This document shows, in pieces, positions 22,361-33,015 of a stretch of DNA of 64,000 bases (position 1 is its first letter; each line of letters opens with the position of its first letter). The DNA is from Toxonevra muliebris. Its lineage: Eukaryota; Arthropoda; Insecta; Diptera; Pallopteridae. The DNA lies in assembly GCA_963691655.1 (NCBI GenBank), contig OY829326.1, positions 94,853,235 to 94,917,234 on the forward strand, written 5' to 3'. The translations under genes were made by a program, and so were the position numbers. Under the pieces are notes generated by a model. It was not told where the DNA came from. It saw nothing but the letters and a program-made list of their open reading frames with translations, and searched no databases.

Positions 22361-24724
22361 GATTTCTGAGTTAAAATTCCTTCATGATCAATTGTAACCC
22401 AAAGAAAGATGATATTGTTTTAGCATATAGCTCAGTTTTAAATTGTGGGAAATTTCTTAACCAAACGAACCAAAAACGTCAAATAACTAATTAAAATATT
22501 TTCATAGATTTTATAAACTGAAATATATATTTAATTGTTTACAAATGAAAACGAAAATGTAATTTTTCCATTATCACTTTCTTTCAACACGTGTTCGCAA
22601 TCGTGACAACAACAACAACAGAGGCACCATTCCCAAGTAAAAAACGAAACCATTCAGTCTAGTCAAGATTGGGCAATTTTTGTTGTTGTTGCTTTCATTG
22701 TTTTTGTTTTTTTCCGTCTTTCTCACTTAGGTGTCTTTAATGAACTATTAGGGCAAACATATTAATCATAAACAAATTATATATGGCTATATGGAAACGT
22801 CTTAACTAAAAAGGTCATTGGCTAAAATTGCAGCAAACCGCCAAAATAGCCAAAAGTGCCAATTAAATATACAAAAAACAAAATCTAAGTGAAAACAAAA
22901 ACAAAAAATCACAAAAGTAAATCGGTAGCTACCTAGTCTGAGTATGGTATAAATGATTAGTGGCAGGAACGTCGACTGTGGCAGTGACAGCGACAACAGC
23001 AGGAACGGCGACGGTAAAAGCGACTGCGACGCTTATGGCGACTGTGGTGCACGCTTAGCGTATTATTGCAATATAAAATTATGTATTGATACAAACTTGA
23101 TGTGGTATGGATGAATATGATTTACATTGAATTGTTGTGATTATTTACAACTTAGCGTTTTCAGTTGGATTCGAGACGTTTGCTGTGCAAGTTGTGCATT
23201 TCGGGCTTACATTTTCGGTTTTTCTTATTATTTTTATTTCGGGTAATAAATATAAAAAAAAAAAAAAGATTTTATTAATCTGTTTGTGTGTGTGTGTGTG
23301 TGCCATATATTTTAATTTGTGTCCAAGAAATTCATCTAATTATTTTTTTGTTTTTATAATTTATTTTGACACATTTATGACGCTTGCGGAAAGAATATAA
23401 CGTTGTTTGTCATTATTTAATTTTTTCATTAATTGATGGTATTATCTTTAATAGTTTTGTTTTGTTTTTTTTTTGCCTCAAAGTGAGTGGATGATCTTTT
23501 GAAAGACAAAGTGAATTCCAAATTTAAAAAAAGTTCTACGCAGAATTTTTTTTCTGAGGAGTATTTCTAGGCAAATTGCAATTTTATTCTTAGTTTCTCG
23601 GGTGGTCATGATTTTTCAAAATATTTTCTATAAATTGTTAAAATTTTTATTTTCATATATCGAGAATGTATGAAGAGATATTTTAAAGTTCTGATTGGTT
23701 GCATGCTTTTCAAAACCCAAAATTTGTGTTCGCTTCAAAAAAAAAGAAGATTTTGAAATGTTAAAACTCAGAGCCAAGTTTCCAACTTCGACCCCTGCAG
23801 TAAATTTAAGACGGTTTGCCCTTTCTATTATTAAAGACGCTATTAGTTGACAGGAGCATTTTTTGAAAACATTTTTATTATGTAGAATTTTAGCATTGAT
23901 CAACAAAACTCTTGCAGTGGAAAATATCTCAGATTTACTCTATTGATGGAATAGGTGAAAAATTATTCTTTCTTATATAAAACCCTTTTTTAAATTTGGC
24001 CAAATCTGAAAACTGTATAGGAAGAAAAGTTGAGTAATCAGATAAACTTTTCACCAGGTTTGAGTAGGAATATGTTTCCCTAGTATTATATAATAAAATT
24101 TTTCTTAAAGTTTTAACTTTTAATAAATTATTCTTCATTATTCTCTTATAGTTTTCATGTCGAAATACCTGTTAGTAATCAGACTTTTTAAGAGATTAAA
24201 ATCAATGATATCCCGGCCCGACAAGAGGGGAAAGGGTCGGTGGAGGTTCTCACTAGACATGGAGTTTTCAAGAGGGCCCAGAATCTTACAATTTAAACAC
24301 TTTTTCATAAAGTGTTTTATTGGGTACAGAGAAGAGTAAACTGGCAAGATCAGAGCAGCGAGAATCAAATGCTTTTTAAGCTTAATTCCAAATAGCTTGT
24401 CTTCTATGCTATAACGATATATGTATTCATTATTTGGGGGCCTTGAGGGGATTTTATAATAATTTTGGGTAATTGTAATGCTCCAAGTTGCCCTTCAAGA
24501 TTATAAGTTCATTATTCTATTTGCCGGAATAAATCATGGAGGGAGGTTTGGCAGAAGGCGGCTACAACTAGGCAATGACTCTCTTTCCACGACCCTGATG
24601 ATATTTCAAAAACAGTCCTTTAAAGAAATTCGTTGTAAAGTTATGTTTTTATCATCACCAAACCAAAAGGAATTAAATTACACTGTACAGCAAACGTGAC
24701 TACAAAAAAGTTCTAATATGCTTT
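22361..24724. other. Non-genic stretch with simple repeats
   Basis: No gene supported. It includes a CAA tract near 22608, a GCGAC/GGAAC-rich patch at 22965-23050 and a (TG)n run at 23285-23304. Short frames at 23137-24700 lack motifs. Confidence 0.5.
23285..23304. repeat. (TG)n microsatellite
   Basis: About ten TG dinucleotides in tandem. Confidence 0.9.
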
Positions 24725-25045
24725 AATATGGTTTTTGGGAGTTGTTTTCGACGCTGATTACGAATCTCCAAACATTTTTTCGGGTCAGGTCGAACTTTTG
24801 TGATATCGATGATTTTATGATTTTTAAAAAATTGGCCCCGGAAAATTTTTTTTTTTTTTTGTTTTCTACACGTTTTAAAAGTTCTTACAATGTTTTCAAA
24901 AAAAAAAAAAATTTCCAAAAAAAAAATTTTTTTTTCAAACTAAATTTTTCAAAAAACTCATCATGAAAAAAAGTTTGTTTCGATTTATAAGTTTTTACAA
25001 TGTTTTCAACAATACAATTTTTTAAAAAAAAAATTTTTTTCGACC
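24725..25045 (+). repeat. Long inverted repeat, left arm
   Basis: The left arm is the imperfect reverse complement of 26703-27045. The best-matching part, 24740-24840 (TCGGGTCAGGTCGAAC, CGATGATTTTATGATTTTT), corresponds to 26930-27020. The inner part contains two roughly 110-base tandem units, each with TTTTACAATGTTTTC-type sequence (about 24858-24900 and 24969-25010). The right arm has matching units. A retroelement occupies the space between the arms. Confidence 0.65.
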
Positions 25046-26702
25046 TTAGTTAGGTTAGGTTTAGAGGGATGTGCTCAGAGACTGCGCGTCCACGGGGGCC
25101 AAAAATTGGTCCATTATGATGTCCCTATGCATTCGGAAACCTCCACCTACGAACCAGATCTCAAAGGACTCTTCTCATCCTGAAACCACTTAGTACTCGT
25201 AATGAACCTTACAAGATCAGTTGGCGGAATCTCCGCCAGGTCCTCCAGTTCTTCAAATAGTCTGTCTCCTATAAAACGGAGTCGACGGATTTGGAGATTG
25301 GGGCATTTACAGAGAAAGTGGTGGATGGTCTCATGTTTTTCTTCATCTTCAAAGCTTCTACAGTAGTTTGGTGCTGCGACTCCAATTCTCAAGGCCATTG
25401 CGCCAATAGCACAAAAGCCTGTGAGTATTCCAGCCCAAACTCGAGTTTGTTTTCTTTTTAGACAGAGAAAATTCCGAATTCTTCTCTTATCAACAGAAGG
25501 TCATAAGCTTCGGACTACCTTGCTCCGGGCTTGCCAGGATATGTTCATTGTTTCTTCCGCTTTTTAGTCTAGGCTTGATTTCACGGTTCCAATTGGTATA
25601 TTTAACGACACCAGTTAATTTTCAGGATCTAAGAGTGCTTCCATTCTCGCTAGTTCATCAGCTTTTTCGTTTCCTTCAATATTGCTATGTCCGGGAATCC
25701 AGCTGAGTTTGACTTGATGGGTGTTGCTTATTTCATTAAGTGCGTTAAAGCAGCTTAATACTGCTTTAGATCTTATAATCGTATTATCCAGTGCCTTGAT
25801 TGCTGCTTGGCTGTCCACAAAGATAGTGATCCGCGAGGAATCAAGTTTCCTTGTGATGATGCCTTGCGCAGCTTTGTCGATAGCGAGGATCTCTGCTTGA
25901 AAGACACTACAGTAATCATTGATATTCTTCTTCCAGCTAAGCTAGTTATCAAAAATAACTCCAAGATATTTTGCCTCAGATGAAAGTTCTAGAGTGAAAC
26001 CGTCAAGTTTCGGGAGTTCGAAGTGTGGCACCTTATATTTCTATGTGAACAGAACAAGTTCGGTTTTGGAGGTGTTAACTCCTAAGCCGTTTGGTTCCGC
26101 CCACGTTGAAAGCTCCTTGAGTGCAGAGGACATGAGATCACTGATTGTCGGCAAGAATTTCCCGCCTATCGTGATTACCACATCATCTGCATACGCAACT
26201 ACCTTTACACTTTTCTGCTCAAATACTGTAAGAATCTGGTTGACGACAAGTAACCAAAGTAGAGGTGACATGACCCCGTCTAGTGGTACCTCTCGTGTGA
26301 CCAGTTTCCTTGTTGCACTAGTTGTTATTTGGGCGTTAATTATTCTGCTACTTAGCTTTTAATTGATCCAAATAATCAACCCCTCTTCTACTTTGGATCT
26401 GACTAGTACTGCTTTAATGAACTCCGTCTTTACATTGTTAAACGCTCCCTCGATGTCCAGAAAAGCCGCCATTATATAATCTTTGTAGTGAAGATTCCTT
26501 TCAATGAAAGAGACCACTTCATGTAAAGCTGTCTCTACTGACTTACCTTTAAGATAAGCGTGTTGAGTGCTACATAAGTTGTCATCATTTAATTGATTTC
26601 TAATATGCAGACTGATTATTCTTTCCAGAGTTTTCAGATTTCCCAGCTTTGGGAATGAATACTACTCTCATCTCCTTCCAGCTTTCCGGCACAAAACCGA
26701 GC
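25046..26702 (-). pseudogene. RNase H-bearing non-LTR retrotransposon, 5'-truncated, second family
   Basis: Reading from 26702 down: RT (PESWKEMRVVFIPKAGK; FLDIEGAFNNVKTEF near 26440; EVPLDGVMSPLLW near 26270, where RGTPQGG is usual; an intact YADD in VVAYADDVVITIGG near 26190), then RNase H (SLWTAKQQSRHW/MDSQAAIKAL near 25810; SWIPGHSNIEGNEKADELA near 25680), then a Cys/His C-terminus (NYCRSFEDEEKHETIHHFLCKC near 25350) and a stop at 25147. The 3' end reads CCTCTAAACCTAACCTAAC. Frameshifts separate the domains and the 5' part is missing. It differs clearly from the 2474/19991 family. Confidence 0.85.
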
Positions 26703-27045
26703 CTCTTTTTTTTTTTTTGAAAATGTTGTAAAAAGTCATAAAACGTGTAGAAAACATTAAAAATCAAAAAAAAAAACACAAATTTTTTATGAATTTTTTG
26801 AGAATTTAGGTCGAAAAAAACATTTTTTAAAAAAATTTTTTTTTGTTATTGAATTAATTGTAAAATCTCATAAAACGTGAAGAAAATATAAAAAATCGAA
26901 AAAAAAATTTTTCCAACGTAGCCCTACCTTACTATTTTTTAAAAAATCATAAAATCGTCGATAAAATTCCAGCCTGACCCGAAAAAAATGTTTGTAGATT
27001 CGTGATCAACATCAAAAACAACTCCAGAAATATTATATGAGAACT
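26703..27045 (-). repeat. Long inverted repeat, right arm
   Basis: This is the complement of 24725-25045, with units around 26718-26765 and 26850-26900 (GTAAAATCTCATAAAACGTG) and the distal block CTGACCCGAAAAAAATG near 26975. It runs straight into the second hAT-like copy. Confidence 0.65.
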
Positions 27046-27977
27046 CGGTTTTCATTCGACGAAAATATTCATATAAAATTTTTATGAAACTGATGTTTAA
27101 ATACGATGATGCATTTGATGGACCCTATCAGACTAGGGAGAAAAGTGGATAAATGTCTTAAAGCTTTAAGAAAAGTTTTTGTTGACGAATTTTCTTAATC
27201 TTAACCTAAAAAAATGGCCGAAAATGACAAAAAAAATTCACAGAATAATCAATTTGAATTTTTTCAAATAAATATTATTAAATGTGGATTCCAACACATT
27301 TTTTATCGTGAAAGACATAATTTCGATAACTCATTGACTTGCCATTACTGATAATGAACCCAACCTCAAAAAAATGATCAAAAATGCCAAAAATAGTCAG
27401 AGACTAATTTTTTTCAAATGATTATCAGTGGGAATTTGGGCCATTATCATTGATGAGGATCCCGGATGAGGTTGGCATATATTCCATAAATTCGTGCAGT
27501 CACAGCATTGAAATCTTCCGAGTCGGGTGCTCTGAGCAATAATAGGTTAAAGGATTAATTATATTTTAAGATTAAGAACTTTGAAGCTTATTCAATAACA
27601 CTGTCCTGCATGGGTTTGGTGAATAATATTTTTCCTAGTGTTTGCGAATGAATTTTTCATACTGAACACGAATCTGAGGTCAAAAACTTCCCATTACGTC
27701 ACGTTTTAGAAAAATGGGGTTGAAAGCCCTGAAAATACCGTTTTTGGCCATGTAGCAACGTACGATTTCAATTCAAATTTATTTAAAAAAATTTTTTTTT
27801 TGTTTGACTTTTTAGAAAGAAACCGATTAAAAAATATTTAAAAATCGTTTAATAGATTTTATTTTGACTTTTTTCCATCCACTGGCAATCAATATCAAAA
27901 ATTAGGAAAAAGTTTTCACATTTCGGGGGGAGGCGGGGGGTCAGAACCCCCAAAACCTCCCCCTAAATACGGGCTTG
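27046..27977. mobile_element. Non-autonomous hAT-like DNA transposon, copy B, left end lost
   Basis: This aligns along its length with 9600-10635. Shared blocks include GATGGACCCTATCAGACTA, ATGGCCGAAAATGAC, AACTCATTGACTTGCCA, GATCCCGGATGAGGTTGGC and the final CAGAACCCCCAAAACCTCC. The right end read inward is CAAGCCCGTATTTAG. The left terminal repeat is replaced by the inverted-repeat arm, so no target duplication can be paired. No protein is encoded. Confidence 0.8.
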
Positions 27978-30111
27978 GACCTGCTATCTCTTCTGTTATT
28001 CTATTGTACTTATAAATTTCTTCTGCAAGTGGCTTTTTTTATTATGACTTTGAAATTAGTCAGAGAATTAATGGCTATTTGTGCCCCGGGCGCGATAATT
28101 CAGTTGAAATTATGCTTTATATCACAAAAAAAGAATTTACAAATTTCTAAATTCATTCACTTTATTTGTGTTTATTGTTTTTCAATTACTTTTAGTTTTC
28201 GAGTTCTTTATACACTTAACCTTTTTCCCCTATGAAGTTGTGTTTGATAGATAGTTCACATAAAATTAAATGAATTTCTTTAGAAATCGACATAAATTTA
28301 TAATTTTAAATTTATGACATCTCAAAAACATGAAAATCACGAGTCATTAAAATATTTAAAGCATCAAAATTTATTAATATTTTTCAAAACTATTGCAACC
28401 AAATCACATAAGTTCATCATCAAATAAAATTTGAAGCGTTCAATTATAATTGCACATAAAACTTAAATTAAAAAGAAATACCATTAAAGCCTACATATAA
28501 ATTTAAATGAATAGTTATGGGAATTACATAATTTCCAAAATTGTGATTGACAAATGAAACTTTTTTCTCAACAAAATAAAGAAATGGTTTAAAAAGAGAA
28601 AAAAAAAACAAAATTACTAAATAGACTTTCTTAGCCGCACACACAATTATTAACGCTGTACACGCACTTGACACACAAAGATGTGAATAAACAAACAAAC
28701 TTACTAAAAAATAAAAAATAAAAAAACCAAAATAAATGAGAAGAAAAGAAAAGCAATCATCATCTTCAAATCTTCATCCATTCATCAAACACGTTAATTT
28801 AACAATCATTAACATCGTCATCGCCGTTGCTATCATAAATTTTTCATTTCTAACAATAATTTCATTTATTCACTGTATTACGAAAAGCAATATAACTATC
28901 AACGTTGTAATTTGCGGCCTCAAGCTTTTTGGCCTGCCTGTATGTGCCTGAAACAAAATAAAAGATTTAAGCAACAAACGCGACGAGTTGCGTATGCTTT
29001 GCTCTCACTGTTGCATACTCACTCATTCTGTCTCTCTTTTTCTTCTCTGATTTGCTCTCTCAGATTTTCACAGATGTTGTAGTTTGTGTTTTATTTAGGT
29101 TTAATAAAATTTTATTTAAAATGCATGGTTTTTATTGGAAAAAAAAAGTTTCGTAAGAAAGCAGTAAAATCTTTGTCATTTACTTGTTTTTGCTTTGGTT
29201 TTTTATATTGACAAATTTAAGTACAACTATTTAAATTTATTTCCAAATATGGATTTGCCAATTTACAAGAAAAAAAGAAGCTTTTCTTTAAAGAAAAAAT
29301 ATTACAAAATGTATTTTAAATTTCTTTCAAGTTCATTGCCATAGTGTTTTTGTTGTTACTGTTGATGATTATATTGTCATATGCGGAAAAAAGTAAACAA
29401 GAAAAACGTTTCTCTATTGCTTGTTGCATTATTATGTTTAGTTTTCCATAATAATGCGAGCATGTAATATGCATGTGTATCTTCGGAAGTATTTTTTAAA
29501 CTTATGTAGTAGTTAGCCATTTTTTTTCTTTAATAATCTTTATTTGATATGCATGTTGTTTTTGTTTTGTTATGCTTGCCAAACTGCATTTTCAACTTTT
29601 TAAACTGGAAAAAATATTGTGAAATTTCCAAAAATTTTATACATATGTAATAATCTTTATAGTAAATGATGATCGTATTTTAAAATTATATTCAAATAAC
29701 TGAGAAAAAATTTCCAGTTTTTGTTTCCACTAACTTGTAATTAAATCAGTTTTAAATAGTCGCCAACTCCAATGAAAATTCAACTCATCACTAACAGTTA
29801 TAATAAAATTTAAGCTTTAAATTAACCTTTTGCTCGTAATCAAATATTGAATAAATATGTGGTAGAAATTGAACCCATAGAGTACCAAAACAATAGTCAC
29901 TAAGTGTTTGAAGGTTGCATTTATCACCGTAATATTCGATCTATTTTTATTTAAAGAAAATGGTATAGAAAATGCGGATTGAGAGTAAGCCCGTAAAAAG
30001 CATACAGCCCCAACTTTTAGAGCTCCGACCCCTAAAGAAGTCAAGCCCAAAATAGGAAATTAGTTTCCTAATTTAAATTCTATGTTAATTCATTTTTTAA
30101 TTGTTATTATC
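27978..30111. other. Non-genic stretch upstream of the host gene
   Basis: No coding sequence supported. A CT/TCTC-rich patch at 28998-29070 could be promoter-associated, but no core promoter is certain. The segment up to 30111 is probably intron, given the acceptor that follows. Confidence 0.5.
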
Positions 30112-30120
30112 TTTTTGCAG
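30112..30120 (+). other. Splice acceptor upstream of the dicistronic-like exon
   Basis: A pyrimidine-rich tract (ATTATCTTTTTGCAG) ends 26 bases before the start codon at 30147. It implies that the exon carrying both ORFs is joined to an upstream, untranslated exon. The 5' exon itself is not identified. Confidence 0.55.
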
Positions 30121-30146
30121 CTTCCTATATTAAATCTCAATAAAAT

Positions 30147-31049
30147 ATGGGACAGGAGATATCTCAGCAAAATAAATGCAGCAATATCGGTAGACGACAG
30201 CAACAGCAACCACCACAGCATCACAGCAACAACATCAACAACAAAAACAATTTAAAACAGCCACATCAAAATTATACAGCTTGCAATAACAATAACAACA
30301 ACAACGAGAAATACACAAAACATAAAGACCTCATCTATACACCTTCAAGCATTTCCACAACTTCTTCAACCACCGACGACGAACATTTTCAACAACGTCA
30401 AAAATATAATTTCCCCAAGCAAATCTATGAAAAAACCAAAGTCGCTAAGAAACTAAGCAACACCAGCAACAATAGCACACCAACCGACACAACAACAACA
30501 GCAGCATCTTCAATATACACCACCTCCAAATATAAAAGAAATCCTGTGAACAGCACCAAGTCAACGGATTCTTTAAATTACATTAAAGTGGTGGGAGGCG
30601 GCGGCGGCGGCAGTGGCAGCGGAGTTGGAGGTAAGGATAATCGTTTATTCGCTGATCTTCAGCAACATCAACGCAAGAATTCACAGAGCACCGACAGCGG
30701 CATTTACTATTCTTCGTGTCATTGCTCTTCATCGGCCGCATCGATTTCTTCGGTGGGTTCAACCAGTGGATTTGCAGCTTCGGTTGCCTCATCATCTGCG
30801 AAATCGGCAAAATCTCTGGACAAGCAAAAACAATATCTCTGTCAGCATTTGTATATAAAATCATATTTGGATATTTTGGAAGAGGACGAAAAAGCACGCG
30901 CACACTTTAAGGCCGCACGTCCCGGTGGCATACGAAACTACAAGCCGAAAATATTGGCTGACGCGCCGTTATCCGCAAGTGCACCGGCCACGAGCTTTGC
31001 AGTGAGACAGCGCGACAAGAACGCGAAGTTGGCGGATCAGTGGATTTGA
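30147..31049 (+). CDS. 300-aa Q/N- and Ser-rich protein with predicted N-myristoylation site; upstream cistron
   Basis: The start is the first ATG after the acceptor. The N-terminus MGQEISQQNK fits the N-myristoylation pattern (Gly2, Ser6), suggesting membrane attachment after Met removal. Residues 15-60 are Gln/Asn/His-rich. Residues 65-130 are Ser/Thr-rich. A glycine run lies near 152-162. Residues 178-222 are Ser-rich with STDSGIYYSSCHC. The last 75 residues change character: charged, helical, low in simple repeats (QYLCQHLYIKSYLDILEEDE, FKAARPGG, NYKPKILADAP, ending KLADQWI), and probably the conserved part. I do not recognise the family. Its codon usage and long open frame argue that it is real. 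The stop lies 13 bases before the GMC start. The stop context is TGA-C, a leaky context in flies, and the frame stays open through the next exon end. Confidence 0.7.
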   Translation: MGQEISQQNKCSNIGRRQQQQPPQHHSNNINNKNNLKQPHQNYTACNNNNNNNEKYTKHKDLIYTPSSISTTSSTTDDEHFQQRQKYNFPKQIYEKTKVAKKLSNTSNNSTPTDTTTTAASSIYTTSKYKRNPVNSTKSTDSLNYIKVVGGGGGGSGSGVGGKDNRLFADLQQHQRKNSQSTDSGIYYSSCHCSSSAASISSVGSTSGFAASVASSSAKSAKSLDKQKQYLCQHLYIKSYLDILEEDEKARAHFKAARPGGIRNYKPKILADAPLSASAPATSFAVRQRDKNAKLADQWI

Positions 31050-31062
31050 CAATTACTGAAAA

Positions 31063-32972
31063 ATGGCGTTTGGCACAATGACATCTTTGCTTGGCATGAT
31101 ACCGCTACTGGCTATCGGCATGAATTACTATCGTTATCAAAGCGTCGATCCAGAGAACCGAGTGCAGGAAGCGCCAATGGTAAGTTTCAGTTAAAACCAC
31201 GACCGTTGATTAATATGCAACTCAGTTAATTATTCCCTCTCTTTTAGACACGACGTCAATATGATTTCGTGGTAATCGGTGGCGGTTCAGCAGGCGCTGT
31301 TGTAGCCAATCGTCTGTCGGAGGTACGCAACTGGACGGTGCTGTTACTTGAGGCTGGAGGAGATGAAACTGAAATTTCAGATGTTCCCGCATTGGCCGGT
31401 TACCTACAACTCACCGATTTAGACTGGAAGTACACGACAAGCCCGTCACCTACACGTCAATACTGTCAGGCCATGAAAGGCGATCGTTGTTTCTGGCCGC
31501 GTGGTAAAGTGCTCGGAGGCTCCAGCGTGCTGAATGCTATGGTCTACGTACGCGGTTCCAAAAACGATTACAATCATTGGGAGTCGCTCGGCAATCCTGG
31601 TTGGGGCTATGAAGATGTGCTGAAATACTTTCTCAAGTCGGAGGATGTGCGCAATCCATATTTGGCTAAAACGCCATATCACGAGACTGGAGGTTATCTG
31701 ACGGTGCAGGAGTCTCCGTGGCGCACCCCACTTTCAATAGCATTTCTGCAGGCGGGCATTGAAATGGGGTACGAGAACCGTGATATCAATGGCGAGCAGC
31801 AGACCGGATTCATGATCACACAAAGCACAATAAGACGCGGTTCGCGGTGCAGTACCGGCAAAGCTTTCATCCGTCCAGTGCGATTACGTAAGAATCTCGA
31901 TGTTTTGCTACGTGCACAAGCCACTAAGATACTGATCAATAAGGATAAGCGTGCTATAGGTGTGGAGTTCATGAAGAATGGACACAAAAATATTGTGTTT
32001 GTGCGTCGTGAGGTAATAGCATCTGCGGGCGCTCTCAACACACCCCAGTTGCTCATGCTTTCGGGTATCGGCCCAGCGGACCATTTGCAAGAGCACAACA
32101 TTCCCGTCTTATCAGATATACCGGTGGGCAATAACCTGCAAGATCACGTGGGACTAGGCGGTTTGACTTTCGTCGTCGATGCTCCACTGACCGTGACACG
32201 CAATCGCTTTCAAACTATACCCGTCGCCATGGAATACATACTACGCGAACGCGGACCCATGACTTTCTCGGGAGTGGAAGGTGTTGCTTTTCTGAATAGT
32301 AAATTTCAAGATCCCGCTGTCGATTGGCCCGACATACAATTTCACTTTTGTCCCAGCTCTATAAACTCGGATGGTGGCGAGCAAATACGTAAAATTCTTA
32401 ATTTACGTGATGGTTTCTATAACACCGTGTACAAACCGTTGCACAACGCTGAAACATGGTCTATTCTGCCGTTGCTATTGCGCCCGAAAAGCACTGGCTG
32501 GATACGGCTCAACTCACGCAATCCACTGCAACAACCTAAAATTACGCCCAACTATTTTGCGCATCAAGAGGATATCGATGTTTTGGTGGAAGGTATCAAG
32601 TTGGCAATCAACATATCCAATACTCAGGCCTTTCAACGATTCGGTTCGCGTCCTCACAATATTCCACTGCCCGGCTGTCGTCATTTGAAGTTCATGACCG
32701 ATGAGTATTGGGCGTGCTGCATAAAGCAATTCACATTCACTATTTACCATCCGGTGGGCACATGCAAAATGGGTCCCAGTTGGGATGTAACGGCGGTAGT
32801 AGATCCACGTTTACGGGTCTATGGCGTCTCGGGTATACGTGTGGCCGATGCTAGCATTATGCCGACCATCATCAATGGAAATCCAAATGCGCCGGTAATA
32901 ATGATTGGCGAGAAAGCAGCCGATCTAATTAAAGAGGATTGGGGTATGCGACAAGCGAGTAACCTTGGCTAA
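31063..32972 (+). CDS. GMC-family FAD oxidoreductase (glucose dehydrogenase-like), two exons
   Basis: Exons are 31063-31179 and 31248-32972, joined in phase 0 to give 613 residues, the usual size for insect GMC enzymes. The start has a good context (AAAAATGG). Residues 4-22 are hydrophobic, a signal peptide or anchor. [19 protein letters not shown] (about 44-62) is the FAD-binding Rossmann motif, with LLLEAGGDE after it. GMC signature 1 is [13 protein letters not shown] (about 124-136). Signature 2 is [16 protein letters not shown] (about 299-314). The catalytic His is in [12 protein letters not shown] (His about 540), with its partner Asn in INGNPNAP (about 584). The family oxidises alcohols or sugars with FAD, often extracellularly. 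It is most like the Drosophila X-linked cluster (CG9518-type). Exact substrate and orthologue are unknown. Confidence 0.96.
31180..31247 (+). other. Intron of the GMC oxidoreductase gene
   Basis: A 68-base GT-AG intron: donor ATG|GTAAGT and acceptor CTCTCTTTTAG|ACA. It is phase 0. Its size is typical of short fly introns. Removal joins EAPM to TRRQYDF directly ahead of the Rossmann fold. Confidence 0.92.
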
Positions 32973-33009
32973 AAAATCGGCACTACATGAGTGAAGTTTA
33001 TGTTATAGA

Positions 33010-33015
33010 AATAAA
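33010..33015 (+). terminator. Polyadenylation signal of the GMC gene
   Basis: A canonical AATAAA 38 bases after the stop codon. Further AATAAA sequences occur downstream, near 33267 and 33383, so alternative ends are possible. Confidence 0.6.

Noticed and set aside
29817..30050. Minus-strand 77-codon ORF just upstream of the host gene
   Set aside because: No domain; it lies in probable intron and has A+T-rich, hydrophobic composition.
30147..31049. Flotillin-2 first exon, given the MG start and proximity to a GMC gene
   Set aside because: The sequence does not resemble flotillin-2; only the known synteny suggested it.
31446..32750. Several long antisense and alternative-frame ORFs inside the GMC gene
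   Set aside because: Shadows of a strongly coding sequence; none has a recognisable motif.
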